Part shown: positions 54,115 through 63,657 of the stretch, piece after piece
How the letters are laid out: every line of letters begins with the position of its first letter
Position numbering within the stretch: position 1 is the stretch's first letter
Source: Bdellovibrio sp.
Lineage (GTDB): Bacteria > Bdellovibrionota > Bacteriovoracia > Bacteriovoracales > Bacteriovoracaceae
DNA: 64,000 nt
Direction of reading: 5' to 3'
NCBI GenBank assembly: GCA_022729855.1
Contig: DZBG01000001.1
Span: 17,040-81,039 of the forward strand
Made by a program: the position numbers and the translations under genes
Notes under the pieces: model-generated
Told to the model about the DNA's origin: nothing
Databases searched by the model: none
What the model saw: only the letters and a program-made list of their open reading frames with translations

Positions 54115-55554
54115 ATGAAACCTCAGAATTATCCTGAAGCTCCGGCCGGTGTTTGGAATTATTTCCACGCCATAACTCAAATTCCACGTCCTTCAAAAAA
54201 CGAAGCTAAGATTCGTGAGTATATTGTTAGTGAAGCTGAAAAATTAAATCTTAAATATAAAGTTGATGAAGTGGGGAATGTCGTTATTTATGTTCCTGCT
54301 TCAGAGGGGTATGAAAATCATGGTGCCGTGATTATTCAAAATCATATGGATATGGTGACTGATTCGACTCCTGATAGAATCATTGATTTTAATAATGATC
54401 CAATTATTACGTTAAGAGATGGGGATTGGTTGACTGCTGATCGCACGACTCTTGGGGCCGATAATGGAATTGGTTGTGCTGCGGCCATGGCGCTGATGAA
54501 TGATAAGTCTATTAAGCATCCTCCACTGGAGCTTTTATTCACAGTGGATGAGGAAACTGGCCTTGTGGGAGCTTGGGGTGTGGAAGGGAAAAATTTCCAA
54601 GGAAAAAAACTTATCAATTTAGATACAGAAGAGTGGGGAAGTCTTTATATTGGCTGTGCCGGTGGGATTGACTACGACTTTGAGAAAAAATACGAAATTG
54701 TTCCTGCTCAGATGAAGAAGGGATTTAAGTTTATTGTTGGTGGATTCATTGGTGGGCACTCAGGCGTTGATATTCATGAGCAGCGTGGAAATGCGTTGAA
54801 ATTTCTTTTTGAGATTTTCAAAGAAGCTGGAGTTTCTCATTACGAGCTAGCAGAAGTAAGAGGGGGAAAGGCCCATAATATTATTCCTCGTGATGCTTTT
54901 GCTTATTTAAATACGAATGACATTCTAGTTCTCAAAAAAGCCGCTGAAGTGGTGGAGGCCCGTTGGAAGAGTTTCCAGCCTAAGAAAGATCAGGGATTTT
55001 TCTTTAAGATTGAAGAGTCTGAAGTTTATTCAGAGGTTCTCTCAGCAAAATCTGCCAAAGAGATGATCAATTTTGTTTTAGCTTTCCCTCATGGTGCTCA
55101 TAAGTTTGATCTGAATGGTGAGAACATGGTTGCCCTGAGTGATAATATGGCGATTATTCTTTTTGTCCGTGGTCAGTTCTATCTACGTTCATCGCTGAGA
55201 TTCTTTGATAGAGGTGAGTGCGTAGGGCTTGAAAATCAAATTCAGGCCTTGGGTGATGCTTTTGGAATGGATTATAAAAAGAATGGTGAGTATCCTTCTT
55301 GGAAACCAGTGAGAGAAAATTCACTTCTCGACTTAGTGGCCGACCAATACGAGAAAATCTTTGGAAGTAAGCCTGAGATTAAGGCGATTCACGCCGGTCT
55401 TGAGTGTGGAATTCTCAGAGACAAGATTGGGCCAATTGAGGCGATTTCAATGGGACCTACTATTACTGGGGCCCATTCTCCAGACGAGAGAGTCTTGATC
55501 TCGACTGTTGAAAAATTTTGGACATTATTAACTGCAACTTTAGCCTCATTATAG
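54115..55554 (+). CDS. pepD: PepD-like aminoacyl-histidine dipeptidase (M20)
   Basis: Zinc dipeptidase for Xaa-His and other dipeptides, cytosolic. The 479-residue protein matches the M20 PepD group in length and motifs: ITQIPRPSKNE, the first metal site NHMDMV (His77, Asp79), LGADNGIG (second metal Asp), the catalytic VDEETGL and IGGHSGVDI, and the C-terminal GPTITGAHSPDERV. AGAGGAG precedes the ATG. Confidence 0.92.
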   Translation: MKPQNYPEAPAGVWNYFHAITQIPRPSKNEAKIREYIVSEAEKLNLKYKVDEVGNVVIYVPASEGYENHGAVIIQNHMDMVTDSTPDRIIDFNNDPIITLRDGDWLTADRTTLGADNGIGCAAAMALMNDKSIKHPPLELLFTVDEETGLVGAWGVEGKNFQGKKLINLDTEEWGSLYIGCAGGIDYDFEKKYEIVPAQMKKGFKFIVGGFIGGHSGVDIHEQRGNALKFLFEIFKEAGVSHYELAEVRGGKAHNIIPRDAFAYLNTNDILVLKKAAEVVEARWKSFQPKKDQGFFFKIEESEVYSEVLSAKSAKEMINFVLAFPHGAHKFDLNGENMVALSDNMAIILFVRGQFYLRSSLRFFDRGECVGLENQIQALGDAFGMDYKKNGEYPSWKPVRENSLLDLVADQYEKIFGSKPEIKAIHAGLECGILRDKIGPIEAISMGPTITGAHSPDERVLISTVEKFWTLLTATLASL

Positions 55555-55563
55555 GAGTTACCC

Positions 55564-55914
55564 GTGATTTCTTACGAAACGTACAAAGTTCTACACCTTG
55601 TTTCTATCCTTTTTCTTTTTACAGGGCTTGCGATTAGCTTTTATTCGGCCAATGCACCTAAGATCATTAAAATTGTCACAGGGATTGCGACTCTTCTTAC
55701 CCTTGTTGCAGGAATGGGACTGATGGCCCGCCTTGGAATTGGACACACTGGCGGATGGCCAACTTGGATTATTGTTAAAATGATCATTTGGTTTATCGTT
55801 GGTATCGGTGGGGCAGTTGTTGCGAAACGTTTTCCTAAATACGGTAAGCCTGCTTACTGGATATTCATGGGACTTTTTGTTGTTGCTGCATTTTTCGCCG
55901 TTAACAAATATTAA
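55564..55914 (+). CDS. Four-TM small membrane protein
   Basis: A 116-residue protein with four hydrophobic segments (about 8-26, 34-54, 67-86, 95-113), loosely like SirB/CopD-type small membrane proteins ([16 protein letters not shown] start, with a His that could be a haem or metal ligand). The start is GTG, with AGGAG upstream, 9 bases after pepD. Function unknown. Confidence 0.7.
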   Translation: MISYETYKVLHLVSILFLFTGLAISFYSANAPKIIKIVTGIATLLTLVAGMGLMARLGIGHTGGWPTWIIVKMIIWFIVGIGGAVVAKRFPKYGKPAYWIFMGLFVVAAFFAVNKY

Positions 55915-55929
55915 AATCTCAATCTAAAA

Positions 55930-55965
55930 AATCCAAAAGGTGCCAGCTACCTTTTGGATTTTTTA
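55930..55965 (+). terminator. Terminator after the four-TM gene
   Basis: AATCCAAAAGGT (55930-55941), 7-base loop, ACCTTTTGGATT (55949-55960), T tract. Confidence 0.85.
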
Positions 55966-56010
55966 TTCTTTCTGCTTTGCATTTGAGTTTAATGTATTAT
56001 CATTATCTCT

Positions 56011-56232
56011 ATGATCAATGCTGTACTTCAAATTTTTATTTATTTGACGATTATTGATGCCATTTTGAGCTATTTTCCTGATCTCAGGTCACAGAATTGG
56101 AATCAGCAATTACATCGGATCGTAGAAGTTCCTCAAAAACCAATTAAAAAAATGTTACCCCCAGGCATACCTTTTGATCCTTCACCAATTATTGTGATCA
56201 TTGTGTGTCAGTTACTCATGGGCATCTTCTAA
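56011..56232 (+). CDS. YggT-family membrane protein
   Basis: A 73-residue protein with two hydrophobic segments and the YggT pattern: IDAILSYFPDLRSQNW, EVPQKPIKKMLPP and DPSPIIVIIVCQLL. YggT proteins have roles in osmotic stress and envelope or division-site organisation in other bacteria. Followed by the next gene after 15 bases. Confidence 0.8.
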   Translation: MINAVLQIFIYLTIIDAILSYFPDLRSQNWNQQLHRIVEVPQKPIKKMLPPGIPFDPSPIIVIIVCQLLMGIF

Positions 56233-56247
56233 GGATCGGGAGATATT

Positions 56248-57081
56248 ATGGATGATATTCAGTTTCTATTGACGGAAACGCTTTCACATTTTGATAAAAA
56301 TTTTTCTGAACTAGATTCAGAAAATACTAATCACGACGACTTTACCTTTGATTGGCAAAATGGTGGCGCTGAAGAAAAAGAAGATGCGTTGCCAGAGTCT
56401 GCTGGGCTTTTTTATCATATCCAGAAATCAACATCTCTTTTTGTTATCAGAACTTTTGTTTCAGAGAATATTCGAAAAGATTATGCAGACATTTTAAAAA
56501 ATCCTGAAAATTACCCAAGCCTCAGGTTGATGGAAAATGAAGCAACTGAGACTTCTGAGAAATTACGGTTTTTTGTTGTTGAGAATACATGCCACGCTGA
56601 AATTATCCACGAGTATGTGAAAAATCGCCGATTCCCTCGTTTTGAAGAAAATATCTGTAATATATCTGATCCAGGTTTTAGCTGGTGGATGGTCAAGAAG
56701 ACCAATCGTTTTCAAATTGCCTTAACTCTCTCTCTTTCGGCTTCTGACAATATGATTAAGCTGGGCCCTCTTGGAAATCATCAGATCGCTCTGAGGAGAA
56801 TGGGGGATTTTGAATCTCTTTTAAATGATGTTGGCCTGCCATTGAATTTTCAAATGGAGACAAATCGTTTTGCTGTTGATGGTGATTCAGATGATGTTTT
56901 AATGGATGATTTACGTGATTTATTTGAATATGGTGTCGTTGGAGCTGATCTTGCGAATCTTTTTAGAATGCTGGCCCACAAACTTTCAAAGGATCCTAGG
57001 GTTGAAACCACGTGGATTTATTTTGAAGAGCTTGCGGCCATGCGCCGATTTTGGATTCAGGCGTTTTACGATTTAGGCTGA
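56248..57081 (+). CDS. Hypothetical acidic protein
   Basis: Not recognised. A 277-residue, cytosolic, acidic protein. The N-terminus (about 1-50) is Asp/Glu/Asn-rich; the centre alternates strands and helices (LFVIRTFVSENIRKDY, FQIALTLSLSASDN); the C-terminal 60 residues are helical (ANLFRMLAHKLS). Probably co-transcribed with the YggT gene. Confidence 0.7.
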   Translation: MDDIQFLLTETLSHFDKNFSELDSENTNHDDFTFDWQNGGAEEKEDALPESAGLFYHIQKSTSLFVIRTFVSENIRKDYADILKNPENYPSLRLMENEATETSEKLRFFVVENTCHAEIIHEYVKNRRFPRFEENICNISDPGFSWWMVKKTNRFQIALTLSLSASDNMIKLGPLGNHQIALRRMGDFESLLNDVGLPLNFQMETNRFAVDGDSDDVLMDDLRDLFEYGVVGADLANLFRMLAHKLSKDPRVETTWIYFEELAAMRRFWIQAFYDLG

Positions 57082-57092
57082 ATTATTTTTTT

Positions 57093-57338
57093 TTAATGTG
57101 CCGTTTTGCTGCGCTCAGCTTCGTCTTTTCCGGCAAGATAACCAGTGATCATTATCTGAGCTAACATTCCTAATTCTTCGTCATCTTGGACTCCGTAAAA
57201 GTCTTCAATATGATCCACAAAAATTTCAACTTCATCATCACTAAGATGCTTTTCTACTACTTTCATCCAGTCATCAGGTTGTACTTTTCCCATTGATTCA
57301 AAGAAGGCCGTAAGAATTTTTGCTTTTTCACTGCTCAT
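57093..57338 (-). CDS. Small acidic cytosolic protein, unknown
   Basis: An 81-residue helical protein rich in Asp/Glu (HLSDDEVEIFVDHIEDFYG). The ATG at 57338 follows AGAGG; an upstream start would add ten residues. Not recognised. Convergent with the preceding gene, 11 bases apart. Confidence 0.65.
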   Translation of the reverse strand: MSSEKAKILTAFFESMGKVQPDDWMKVVEKHLSDDEVEIFVDHIEDFYGVQDDEELGMLAQIMITGYLAGKDEAERSKTAH

Positions 57339-57498
57339 TTTTTCCTCTCTAGTGCCATTCCGCACCACGCAATATTTTTATTGTCATTGTCCTATTGATT
57401 GTGAGAACAATCAATAACTCTTTGAGTTCTGCTGTTTAACAAACTAGAATCTTAAGACGTTTATTTTTTTTAACCATTGTAAGGAAGGCCGTGTATCT

Positions 57499-58500
57499 AT
57501 GAAAAGTTGTTTTTTTATTTTGGCCCTAGGGGCTTTTCTACTTCAGCCTGAAACTGCTCTTGCAGCAAAGAAGAAGCCTGTTAGTGCAAAAAACAAAATC
57601 AAAACGAGTAAGCCGGTTGCTGCTCCTCAAGCTGCATCAGATGCAGCTAAGACAGAAACGGTTCATGATTCAACTTTTGATAAGTTTTACTCAAGATTAA
57701 AAATTAGTTATTTTGGAGTTGTGACTTCATCTAATTTAGAAAGTTGGGATCAGTCACGAGCTTCGATTTCTCCTGAGTGGGGAATCTCGGACAAGGGGAA
57801 TGATAAGAACTCTGATACGTGGCCAGTAAATTTATGGAGTCAGTTAAGCTTCAATTATAATTTTGGTTATAAGATGAATTTTGTTGTTAACCCTCGTTGG
57901 GTAACAATGCTTGGAAGTACAAAAAGAATGAAAGAGCCGGAAGATAATAGCTTCTTAATGCTTGATGATGTTCTTGTTGGTTTTCAAGGTGTAATCTGGG
58001 CTTCAAAAGATGGAAAGTTTGCTTGGTGGGCAAGACCAGGTGTAAGGCTTCCAACAAGTAGAGTGAATAGAACAAATAATAATCGTAACTTTGGGACAAT
58101 TTCTCATCAGGTTGATTTCTTAAATCAGTTAACTTATGACTTCAATCCAACATGGCAGGTCGGGGCCTATGCTCAAGCAAGAATGTGGGTTTATGAACAA
58201 CGTTATAATGATTCTCGAATGAGATATTACGTCTCTCCATTTATTACCTATTCAGTAAGTGATGATACAAAAATTCAGGCTTATTACGAAGTTATTTGGG
58301 AAAATGACAGAAACTTTAAATCAATCAATGGGAAGAATCCTCTCTATAAAGATTACTGGCAAAACGTGATGCTAGCAGTAGGACAGCAGATTACTCCTAA
58401 GCTTAATATCATGCCGTATATTGCTACTTACGTGAATGATGTTCCTCTTTCGATGAGATCAGCATGGTTCGGAGCTTGGATCTCGTATTCTATTAAATAA
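57499..58500 (+). CDS. Outer-membrane barrel-like protein, unknown
   Basis: A 333-residue protein with signal peptide (about 1-22, ending ALA), a Lys/Ala/Pro-rich linker (about 23-55), then an amphipathic beta pattern full of aromatic residues (FYSRLKISYFGVV, WSQLSFNYNFGYKMNFVVNPRW, FAWWARPGVRLPTS). It ends in a strand (AWFGAWISYSIK) but with Lys instead of the common terminal aromatic. Family not recognised. Confidence 0.72.
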   Translation: MKSCFFILALGAFLLQPETALAAKKKPVSAKNKIKTSKPVAAPQAASDAAKTETVHDSTFDKFYSRLKISYFGVVTSSNLESWDQSRASISPEWGISDKGNDKNSDTWPVNLWSQLSFNYNFGYKMNFVVNPRWVTMLGSTKRMKEPEDNSFLMLDDVLVGFQGVIWASKDGKFAWWARPGVRLPTSRVNRTNNNRNFGTISHQVDFLNQLTYDFNPTWQVGAYAQARMWVYEQRYNDSRMRYYVSPFITYSVSDDTKIQAYYEVIWENDRNFKSINGKNPLYKDYWQNVMLAVGQQITPKLNIMPYIATYVNDVPLSMRSAWFGAWISYSIK

Positions 58501-58524
58501 TTCAATGTAATGTTTACATATCCT

Positions 58525-58555
58525 TAAGGGCTCCTTTACGGGGCCCTTTTTTTTT
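58525..58555 (+). terminator. Terminator before the helicase gene
   Basis: AAGGGCTCC, loop TTTAC, GGGGCCCTT, T8. One G-U pair in the stem. Confidence 0.85.
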
Positions 58556-58707
58556 GCTACAAGGCAGTAGTCCAACGACAAAATGTCTTCTTTGAGGCCC
58601 ACCCGAATCAGCTCTGTCTGTCTGATTATACTGGTTTAAGTGGTCCTCTCTTTGGGTCATTTATACACATTAATCAGTCATCGAATATCGATGAACAGGA
58701 GTCTCGC

Positions 58708-60549
58708 ATGCTTTTTACCGAACTAGGTTTAAAAGAATCATCACTTAAAGCAATTCAGAAGATGGGATTTGAATCACCATCTGAAATCCAAGCTCAGGCC
58801 ATTCCAGTCCTTCTAAAAGATGACGTGGATTTTATTGGCCAGGCACAAACAGGAACTGGAAAGACAGCTGCTTTCGCATTACCACTTCTTCAAAAAATCG
58901 ATTTTAAAGCTCCTGGTATTCAGGCTCTTATTCTTGCTCCTACTCGTGAGCTTGCAAATCAAATTAACGAAGAAATTCAAAAGCTTTCTAGCTTTGAGCC
59001 AGTTAAATCAATGGCCGTTTACGGTGGTACTCCAATCGGTGGACAAATTCGTGATCTAAAAGCGAAACGTCCTTCAATTGTTGCTGGTACTCCAGGACGT
59101 GTAATGGATCTAATTGAGCGTGGAGTTCTTACGTTTGAAAAAACAAAATTCGTGGTTCTAGATGAAGCAGATGAAATGCTAGATATGGGATTTTTTGATG
59201 ATGTAACTGAAATCGTTTCAGCTATTGAATCTAAAAAAATCTGGATGTTCTCAGCTACTATGCCAGGACCAATCCTTAACTTAATTAACGATCAGTTCAA
59301 TGATCCCGTCATTGTGAAAGTAACGAAAAAAATCCTTACTTCAGATGCTATTGATCAACAATTTGTTGTTGTTCGTTACGAAAACCAAGTTGAAGCTCTT
59401 TGCCGTATGCTAGATTTCGTAGGGAATATCTACGGAATTATTTTCACTAAAACAAAAATTGGTGCAAAAGAATTAACTGATGAATTGAACTCACGTGGTT
59501 ACCCAACTGATGCTCTTCATGGTGACATGTCTCAAGAGTCACGTGATATGACGATGAAGAAATTCAAAGAGAAAAAATTGAACCTTCTTGTTTGTACTGA
59601 TGTTGCTGCTCGAGGAATTGATGTCACAGATCTTACTCACGTAATTAACTTCTCACTTCCACAAGATAACGAAGCTTATGTTCACCGTATTGGTCGTACA
59701 GGTCGTGGTGGTTCTAAAGGTGTTGCTCTTTCAATTATCGGACCTTCTGAGCAATCACGTATTATGCAGATTGAAAGAATCACAAAAGCGAAAATCGAAA
59801 GAATTACTCTTCCTGACGTTAATGATATTCGTAAAAAATTGATTGCAAAATCAATGACGAACTTCTCTGATCTTATTTCTAAGTTCAGCGCTGAAGGCGA
59901 GAGCTTTGATATGTTCAAAGAAAAATTTAAAGATCTATCAAATGATGATCTTCTTAAAGGTGTTTACTCATACCTTTTTGAAACAACACTTAAACGTTAC
60001 CAAAAATCAATTGATATCGATCTTGCTGCTCGTCCAGCGAGAGGTGAAGCTACTCGTAGTGTAAACGCTCAAGGGATGCAGAGATTTTTTATCAATCTTG
60101 GTCAGATGGATGGAATGGGGCCAGGAGAACTTATTAAGTTCGTGGCTTCAGCAACAGGAATTTCTGGTCGTGAGATTGGACGTATTGATTCAAAAGAAAA
60201 ATTTGCTTTCATCGAAGTTGATGCAAAACATACAGATACAATGCTTGCTCTTAAAGCAGAAAGCGTTGGAAATCGCCGTGTAAGTATTGAGCTTGCTTCA
60301 GCACCTGCTCGTGATTTCGGTGGTGGTGGTTCAAGAGGTCCAAGTCGTGGCGGATACCAAGGTAACCGTGGCGGAGATCGTGGTGGATACCAAGGAAATC
60401 GCGGTGGAGACCGTGGTGGATTTGGTGGGAACCGTGGTGCAGACCGCGGCGGAGATCGTGGTGGATTCGGAGCTAGTCGCGGTGGAGATCGTGGCGGATT
60501 CGGAGCAAGTCGTGAAGGTGGAGAGCGTAGTAGCCGACCACGTTACTAA
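58708..60549 (+). CDS. DEAD-box RNA helicase with RGG-rich tail (DeaD/CsdA-like)
   Basis: ATP-dependent RNA helicase of 613 residues, likely in ribosome assembly, mRNA turnover or cold adaptation. Motifs: Q motif near 20-30, Walker A AQTGTGKT (46-53), DEAD at 152-155, SAT near 182, and motif VI HRIGRTGRGG. After the core comes a helical region and a DbpA-type RNA-binding domain (about 450-535), then about 75 residues of Gly/Arg repeats (GGYQGNRGGDRGG type). The DeaD/CsdA assignment is by domain order. Confidence 0.92.
   Translation: MLFTELGLKESSLKAIQKMGFESPSEIQAQAIPVLLKDDVDFIGQAQTGTGKTAAFALPLLQKIDFKAPGIQALILAPTRELANQINEEIQKLSSFEPVKSMAVYGGTPIGGQIRDLKAKRPSIVAGTPGRVMDLIERGVLTFEKTKFVVLDEADEMLDMGFFDDVTEIVSAIESKKIWMFSATMPGPILNLINDQFNDPVIVKVTKKILTSDAIDQQFVVVRYENQVEALCRMLDFVGNIYGIIFTKTKIGAKELTDELNSRGYPTDALHGDMSQESRDMTMKKFKEKKLNLLVCTDVAARGIDVTDLTHVINFSLPQDNEAYVHRIGRTGRGGSKGVALSIIGPSEQSRIMQIERITKAKIERITLPDVNDIRKKLIAKSMTNFSDLISKFSAEGESFDMFKEKFKDLSNDDLLKGVYSYLFETTLKRYQKSIDIDLAARPARGEATRSVNAQGMQRFFINLGQMDGMGPGELIKFVASATGISGREIGRIDSKEKFAFIEVDAKHTDTMLALKAESVGNRRVSIELASAPARDFGGGGSRGPSRGGYQGNRGGDRGGYQGNRGGDRGGFGGNRGADRGGDRGGFGASRGGDRGGFGASREGGERSSRPRY
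60340..60525 (+). repeat. In-frame tandem repeats encoding the RGG tail
   Basis: Imperfect repeats of about 24-39 bases built on GGxGGAGATCGTGGTGGA, encoding GGDRGGxxxNRGGDRGG units. Such tracts vary easily in copy number between strains. Confidence 0.75.
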
Positions 60550-60680
60550 GAATAAGGAAAAAACTTCTTTATTATTAAGGCATTGAGGGATTTAATTGAC
60601 CGTGTTAATCTATTCGCTATAGCATCATATTTCTCATGAAGAGAAAATAAGGTTGAAGCTCAAAATACAGGATGTATTTA

Positions 60681-61352
60681 GTGGAATGGAGAACGGATAA
60701 TCCCTCGATGGACGAATTTGAAGAAGTAGAGTCCCCATTTTTGTCTCGTCAGCCGAGACAAAATGAAACGGCCAGAAAAGAAAAACTAAGAACACGTCGC
60801 TCAGTCTTTGAGCGTCCTATAGGCACGGTGCCCTCTGTGGCACCGACTGTCTCTTTCAAATCACCTGCTTCCACAAGAAGATCACTCGCAACTGCAGAGA
60901 ATATTGAGTTCTTTGAAGACGAAGATCATGAATATGAAGCTCCTGAAATAGAATATTTGGATGAAGAAGAGGAAGAAGTTGAAGTGGTTGCAAAACCAAG
61001 ACGTTCTTCATCATCAAAAAAGAAATCAAAAACAAAAACAAAAATCAATTGGCTTCCAAGAATTGGTTGGAGTGTAGTTGGACTTTTAGTTCTTCGTTTA
61101 TTTTTTATGGATCGTGGAGTGGTGGACTATTTTAGCTCTGAAACGAAGCTTCAAGATAAGCGTGACGAATTAGAAATGGTTCGCCAAGAGAATAAAGAAA
61201 TTACGGCCGAAGTTCAAAAAATTAAAACTGACCGTAATTTTCAAAAACAATTAGCGAAAGAACATCTTGGTGTTATTGCTGTTGATGAATTTTTGATTCT
61301 ATTTGCTGGGGAGTCAACTGAGACTGCCAGCGTAGATGATCGCCAACTTTAA
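60681..61352 (+). CDS. FtsB/DivIC-like septum formation protein with long cytosolic N-terminus
   Basis: Single-pass membrane protein of about 223 residues. A disordered charged N-terminus (about 1-120, with an acidic patch EYLDEEEEEVEVV) precedes one TM helix (about 130-150), a coiled coil (SETKLQDKRDELEMVRQENKE), and the FtsB/DivIC ending AKEHLGVIAVDEFLILF. That end fits the septum-formation initiator family, which links FtsQ/FtsL to septal wall synthesis. The start is uncertain: GTG at 60681 has AGGA 8 bases upstream; ATG at 60672 and 60708 are possible. The 3' end overlaps the next gene by 80 bases. Confidence 0.75.
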   Translation: MEWRTDNPSMDEFEEVESPFLSRQPRQNETARKEKLRTRRSVFERPIGTVPSVAPTVSFKSPASTRRSLATAENIEFFEDEDHEYEAPEIEYLDEEEEEVEVVAKPRRSSSSKKKSKTKTKINWLPRIGWSVVGLLVLRLFFMDRGVVDYFSSETKLQDKRDELEMVRQENKEITAEVQKIKTDRNFQKQLAKEHLGVIAVDEFLILFAGESTETASVDDRQL

Positions 61353-61773
61353 TTGAATCAGATAATTTAGACCCTGCTTTAAGTTCTAAAACATGTCTGG
61401 CCCAAACGCCACGGACTTTTGGAATACTAGAGTAGGGAGTTTTTCCGACAAAATGCGGAACCTTTCTCACTACATCCACAATTTTAAAATCCTTATCTAG
61501 AAAGAAAATATCGAGGTCAAAATAGGTATCGGGCATCCAAAAACGGAGCTCTGAATCCTGACTATAAAAGAAGAGCATTCCTTGATCTTCGTCCCAGTCA
61601 TCACTTTGAGTTCCACTTAGGCCTTTTTCTTGATCGGCCCCAGTTATGGCGAGGGTCGTCTTAATCGTTTCTCCATCCTTTGTAATAAGTTCTGCGTACT
61701 TTAGCGGATCTGATGACCCACTCTGGCATGAAATCATTAAAAATAAGCAACAAAGTGTGAGAAGTTTTCTCAT
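61273..61773 (-). CDS. DUF192 lipoprotein
   Basis: A 166-residue lipoprotein (signal ending MISC, Cys16) carrying a DUF192 domain: ELITKDGETIKTTLAIT, KGLSGTQSDDWDEDQGMLFFY, RFWMPDTYFDLDIFFLD and WARHVLELKAGS. Function unknown. The lipobox fixes the start at 61773; upstream starts would bury it. The last residues, beyond the DUF192 domain, overlap the end of the convergent FtsB-like gene by 80 bases. Confidence 0.85.
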   Translation of the reverse strand: MRKLLTLCCLFLMISCQSGSSDPLKYAELITKDGETIKTTLAITGADQEKGLSGTQSDDWDEDQGMLFFYSQDSELRFWMPDTYFDLDIFFLDKDFKIVDVVRKVPHFVGKTPYSSIPKVRGVWARHVLELKAGSKLSDSIKVGDHLRWQSQLTPQQIESKIHQQQ

Positions 61774-61844
61774 GAAGTTTAATCCCTGTTCGAGTATCAT
61801 TTTGAGGTCTTTACTAGTGTAAAAAAAGAGTCGGGAGATTTCAA

Positions 61845-63626
61845 ATGGCATCTAAACAATTACCAGGATTACTTCGTACCCACCATTGTGGAGAGTTACG
61901 TGAATCCGATATTGGTAAAACTGTCTCATTATGTGGTTGGGTAAACAAGTACCGCAACCTTGGAAGTCTTCATTTTATCGATCTCCGCGATAAGTATGGT
62001 GTCACTCAACTTGGATTTGAGCAATTTAAAGGTGATCTCAATGAATTAAAAAAATGTTCATTGGAATCAGTGATTCAAGTCAGTGGAGTTGTGGCTGCAA
62101 GACCTGATACTGCTAAGAATGCCAATATGGATACAGGGCTTGTTGAAATTCAAGTGACTGAAATCAAAATTCTCTCACAAGCTGAAGAAGTTCCTTTTCT
62201 TCCACACGGTATGGTTCAGGCCACCGAAGATCTTCGTCTTCGTTACCGCTACCTTGATTTACGTTCTAAAAAACTTCAAGATATTCTTGCTCTTCGTTCT
62301 ACAACAGCACGTAAGACGAGAGAGACACTTTATGGATTAGGTTTCACTGAAGTTGAAACTCCTATTCTTTATAAGACAACACCAGAGGGCGCACGTGACT
62401 ATGTTGTGCCATCTCGTGTTCACAAAGGAAAAGTTTATGCTCTTCCTCAGTCTCCTCAAACGTTAAAGCAACTTTTGATGATTGCTAATACTGATAAGTA
62501 TTTTCAAATTTGTCGTTGTTTCCGTGACGAGGATTTACGTGCTGACCGTCAGCCAGAATTTACTCAGATCGATATTGAAGTTTCATTTCCAACTCAAGAC
62601 TATATGAAAAATCTTGCCACAGAAATGGTGACGAATCTTTTTGGAATGCCAGCTGGCTTTAGTATGGAGCCAATCACTTATGATGAAGTCATGAGAGATT
62701 ATGGTTCAGATAAACCAGATGTTCGTTTTGCTTTAAAACAAATGATTGTGACTGATCTTTTTAAAGGATCAGCTTTTGCTACTTTTGCAGAAGTTGCAGC
62801 GGCAAAATACGGAATGGTTAAAGCGATGTTTGTTCCAACATCAATGGGAGCTCCGGCACGCAAAGATATCGATAATCTGACGGAGATTGTGAAGCCCTAC
62901 GGTGGTAAAGGTGTGGCGTGGTTTAAAGTAGAAAACAATGCTGTTTCTGGTGGAATTTCAAAATTTGTTGATGCGAATTTATTGAATGCTCTGTCGGAGC
63001 GATCAGTTGAGAAAGGAGATGGTCTTTGGTTATTCTTCGCAGGATCTGAGAATATCGTTCATGACTGTGCGGATGCTGTTCGCAGACACTTAGGGAAAAC
63101 GTTTAATTTAATCGATCCTGATAAGTATGCCTTCTTATGGGTTTATGATTTTCCACTTTTTGATTACGATGCTGAGACAAATTCTCTTCATGCAAAACAT
63201 CACCCGTTCACTCGTCCAAAAGATGAGGATCTAGATTTATTCTTCTCAACGGATAAAGAAAAAATCAAAGATGTTAAAGCTTACGCCTACGATATCGTTT
63301 GTAATGGATATGAAATCGGTGGTGGATCAATGCGTATCTTTGATAATAAAGTTCAATCAAAAATGTTCGAGCTTCTAGGATTTACTCCTGAAGAGGCTGC
63401 TCATCAGTTTGGATTCTTTATTGAAGCCCTAAAATACGGAACTCCTCCCCATGCTGGTATGGCCTTTGGGATGGACCGCGTGATTATGCTTCTGGCGAAA
63501 ACAGATTCTATCCGTGATGTGATTGCTTTCCCAAAAACAGCTTCGGCCACAGACTTAATGGCCAGTGCCCCATCGAAGCCGAGCGATGCTCAGACAAAAG
63601 AATTAGGATTTAGCTGGTTAGAATAA
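61845..63626 (+). CDS. aspS: Aspartyl-tRNA synthetase, bacterial type
   Basis: Charges tRNA-Asp. The 593-residue protein has the N-terminal OB fold (about 18-110, VSLCGWVNKYRNLGSLHFIDL), class II motif 1, motif 2 with FQICRCFRDEDLRADRQPEFTQID, a bacterial GAD insertion (about 285-420), and motif 3 GMAFGMDRVIMLL. Size and the insertion are those of bacterial AspRS. GGGAGA lies before the ATG. Whether it also charges tRNA-Asn is not decided by eye. Confidence 0.96.
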   Translation: MASKQLPGLLRTHHCGELRESDIGKTVSLCGWVNKYRNLGSLHFIDLRDKYGVTQLGFEQFKGDLNELKKCSLESVIQVSGVVAARPDTAKNANMDTGLVEIQVTEIKILSQAEEVPFLPHGMVQATEDLRLRYRYLDLRSKKLQDILALRSTTARKTRETLYGLGFTEVETPILYKTTPEGARDYVVPSRVHKGKVYALPQSPQTLKQLLMIANTDKYFQICRCFRDEDLRADRQPEFTQIDIEVSFPTQDYMKNLATEMVTNLFGMPAGFSMEPITYDEVMRDYGSDKPDVRFALKQMIVTDLFKGSAFATFAEVAAAKYGMVKAMFVPTSMGAPARKDIDNLTEIVKPYGGKGVAWFKVENNAVSGGISKFVDANLLNALSERSVEKGDGLWLFFAGSENIVHDCADAVRRHLGKTFNLIDPDKYAFLWVYDFPLFDYDAETNSLHAKHHPFTRPKDEDLDLFFSTDKEKIKDVKAYAYDIVCNGYEIGGGSMRIFDNKVQSKMFELLGFTPEEAAHQFGFFIEALKYGTPPHAGMAFGMDRVIMLLAKTDSIRDVIAFPKTASATDLMASAPSKPSDAQTKELGFSWLE

Positions 63627-63657
63627 AAAAAGGGGCCCTATTCAGGGCCTTTTTTAT
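63627..63657 (+). terminator. Terminator after aspS
   Basis: AAAAAGGGGCCCT, loop ATTC, AGGGCCTTTTTT. It directly follows the aspS stop and probably also serves the convergent gene. Confidence 0.88.

Noticed and set aside
60340..60525. Possible CRISPR-like direct repeats
   Set aside because: They are in-frame RGG-coding repeats at the end of the helicase gene, with no unique spacers.
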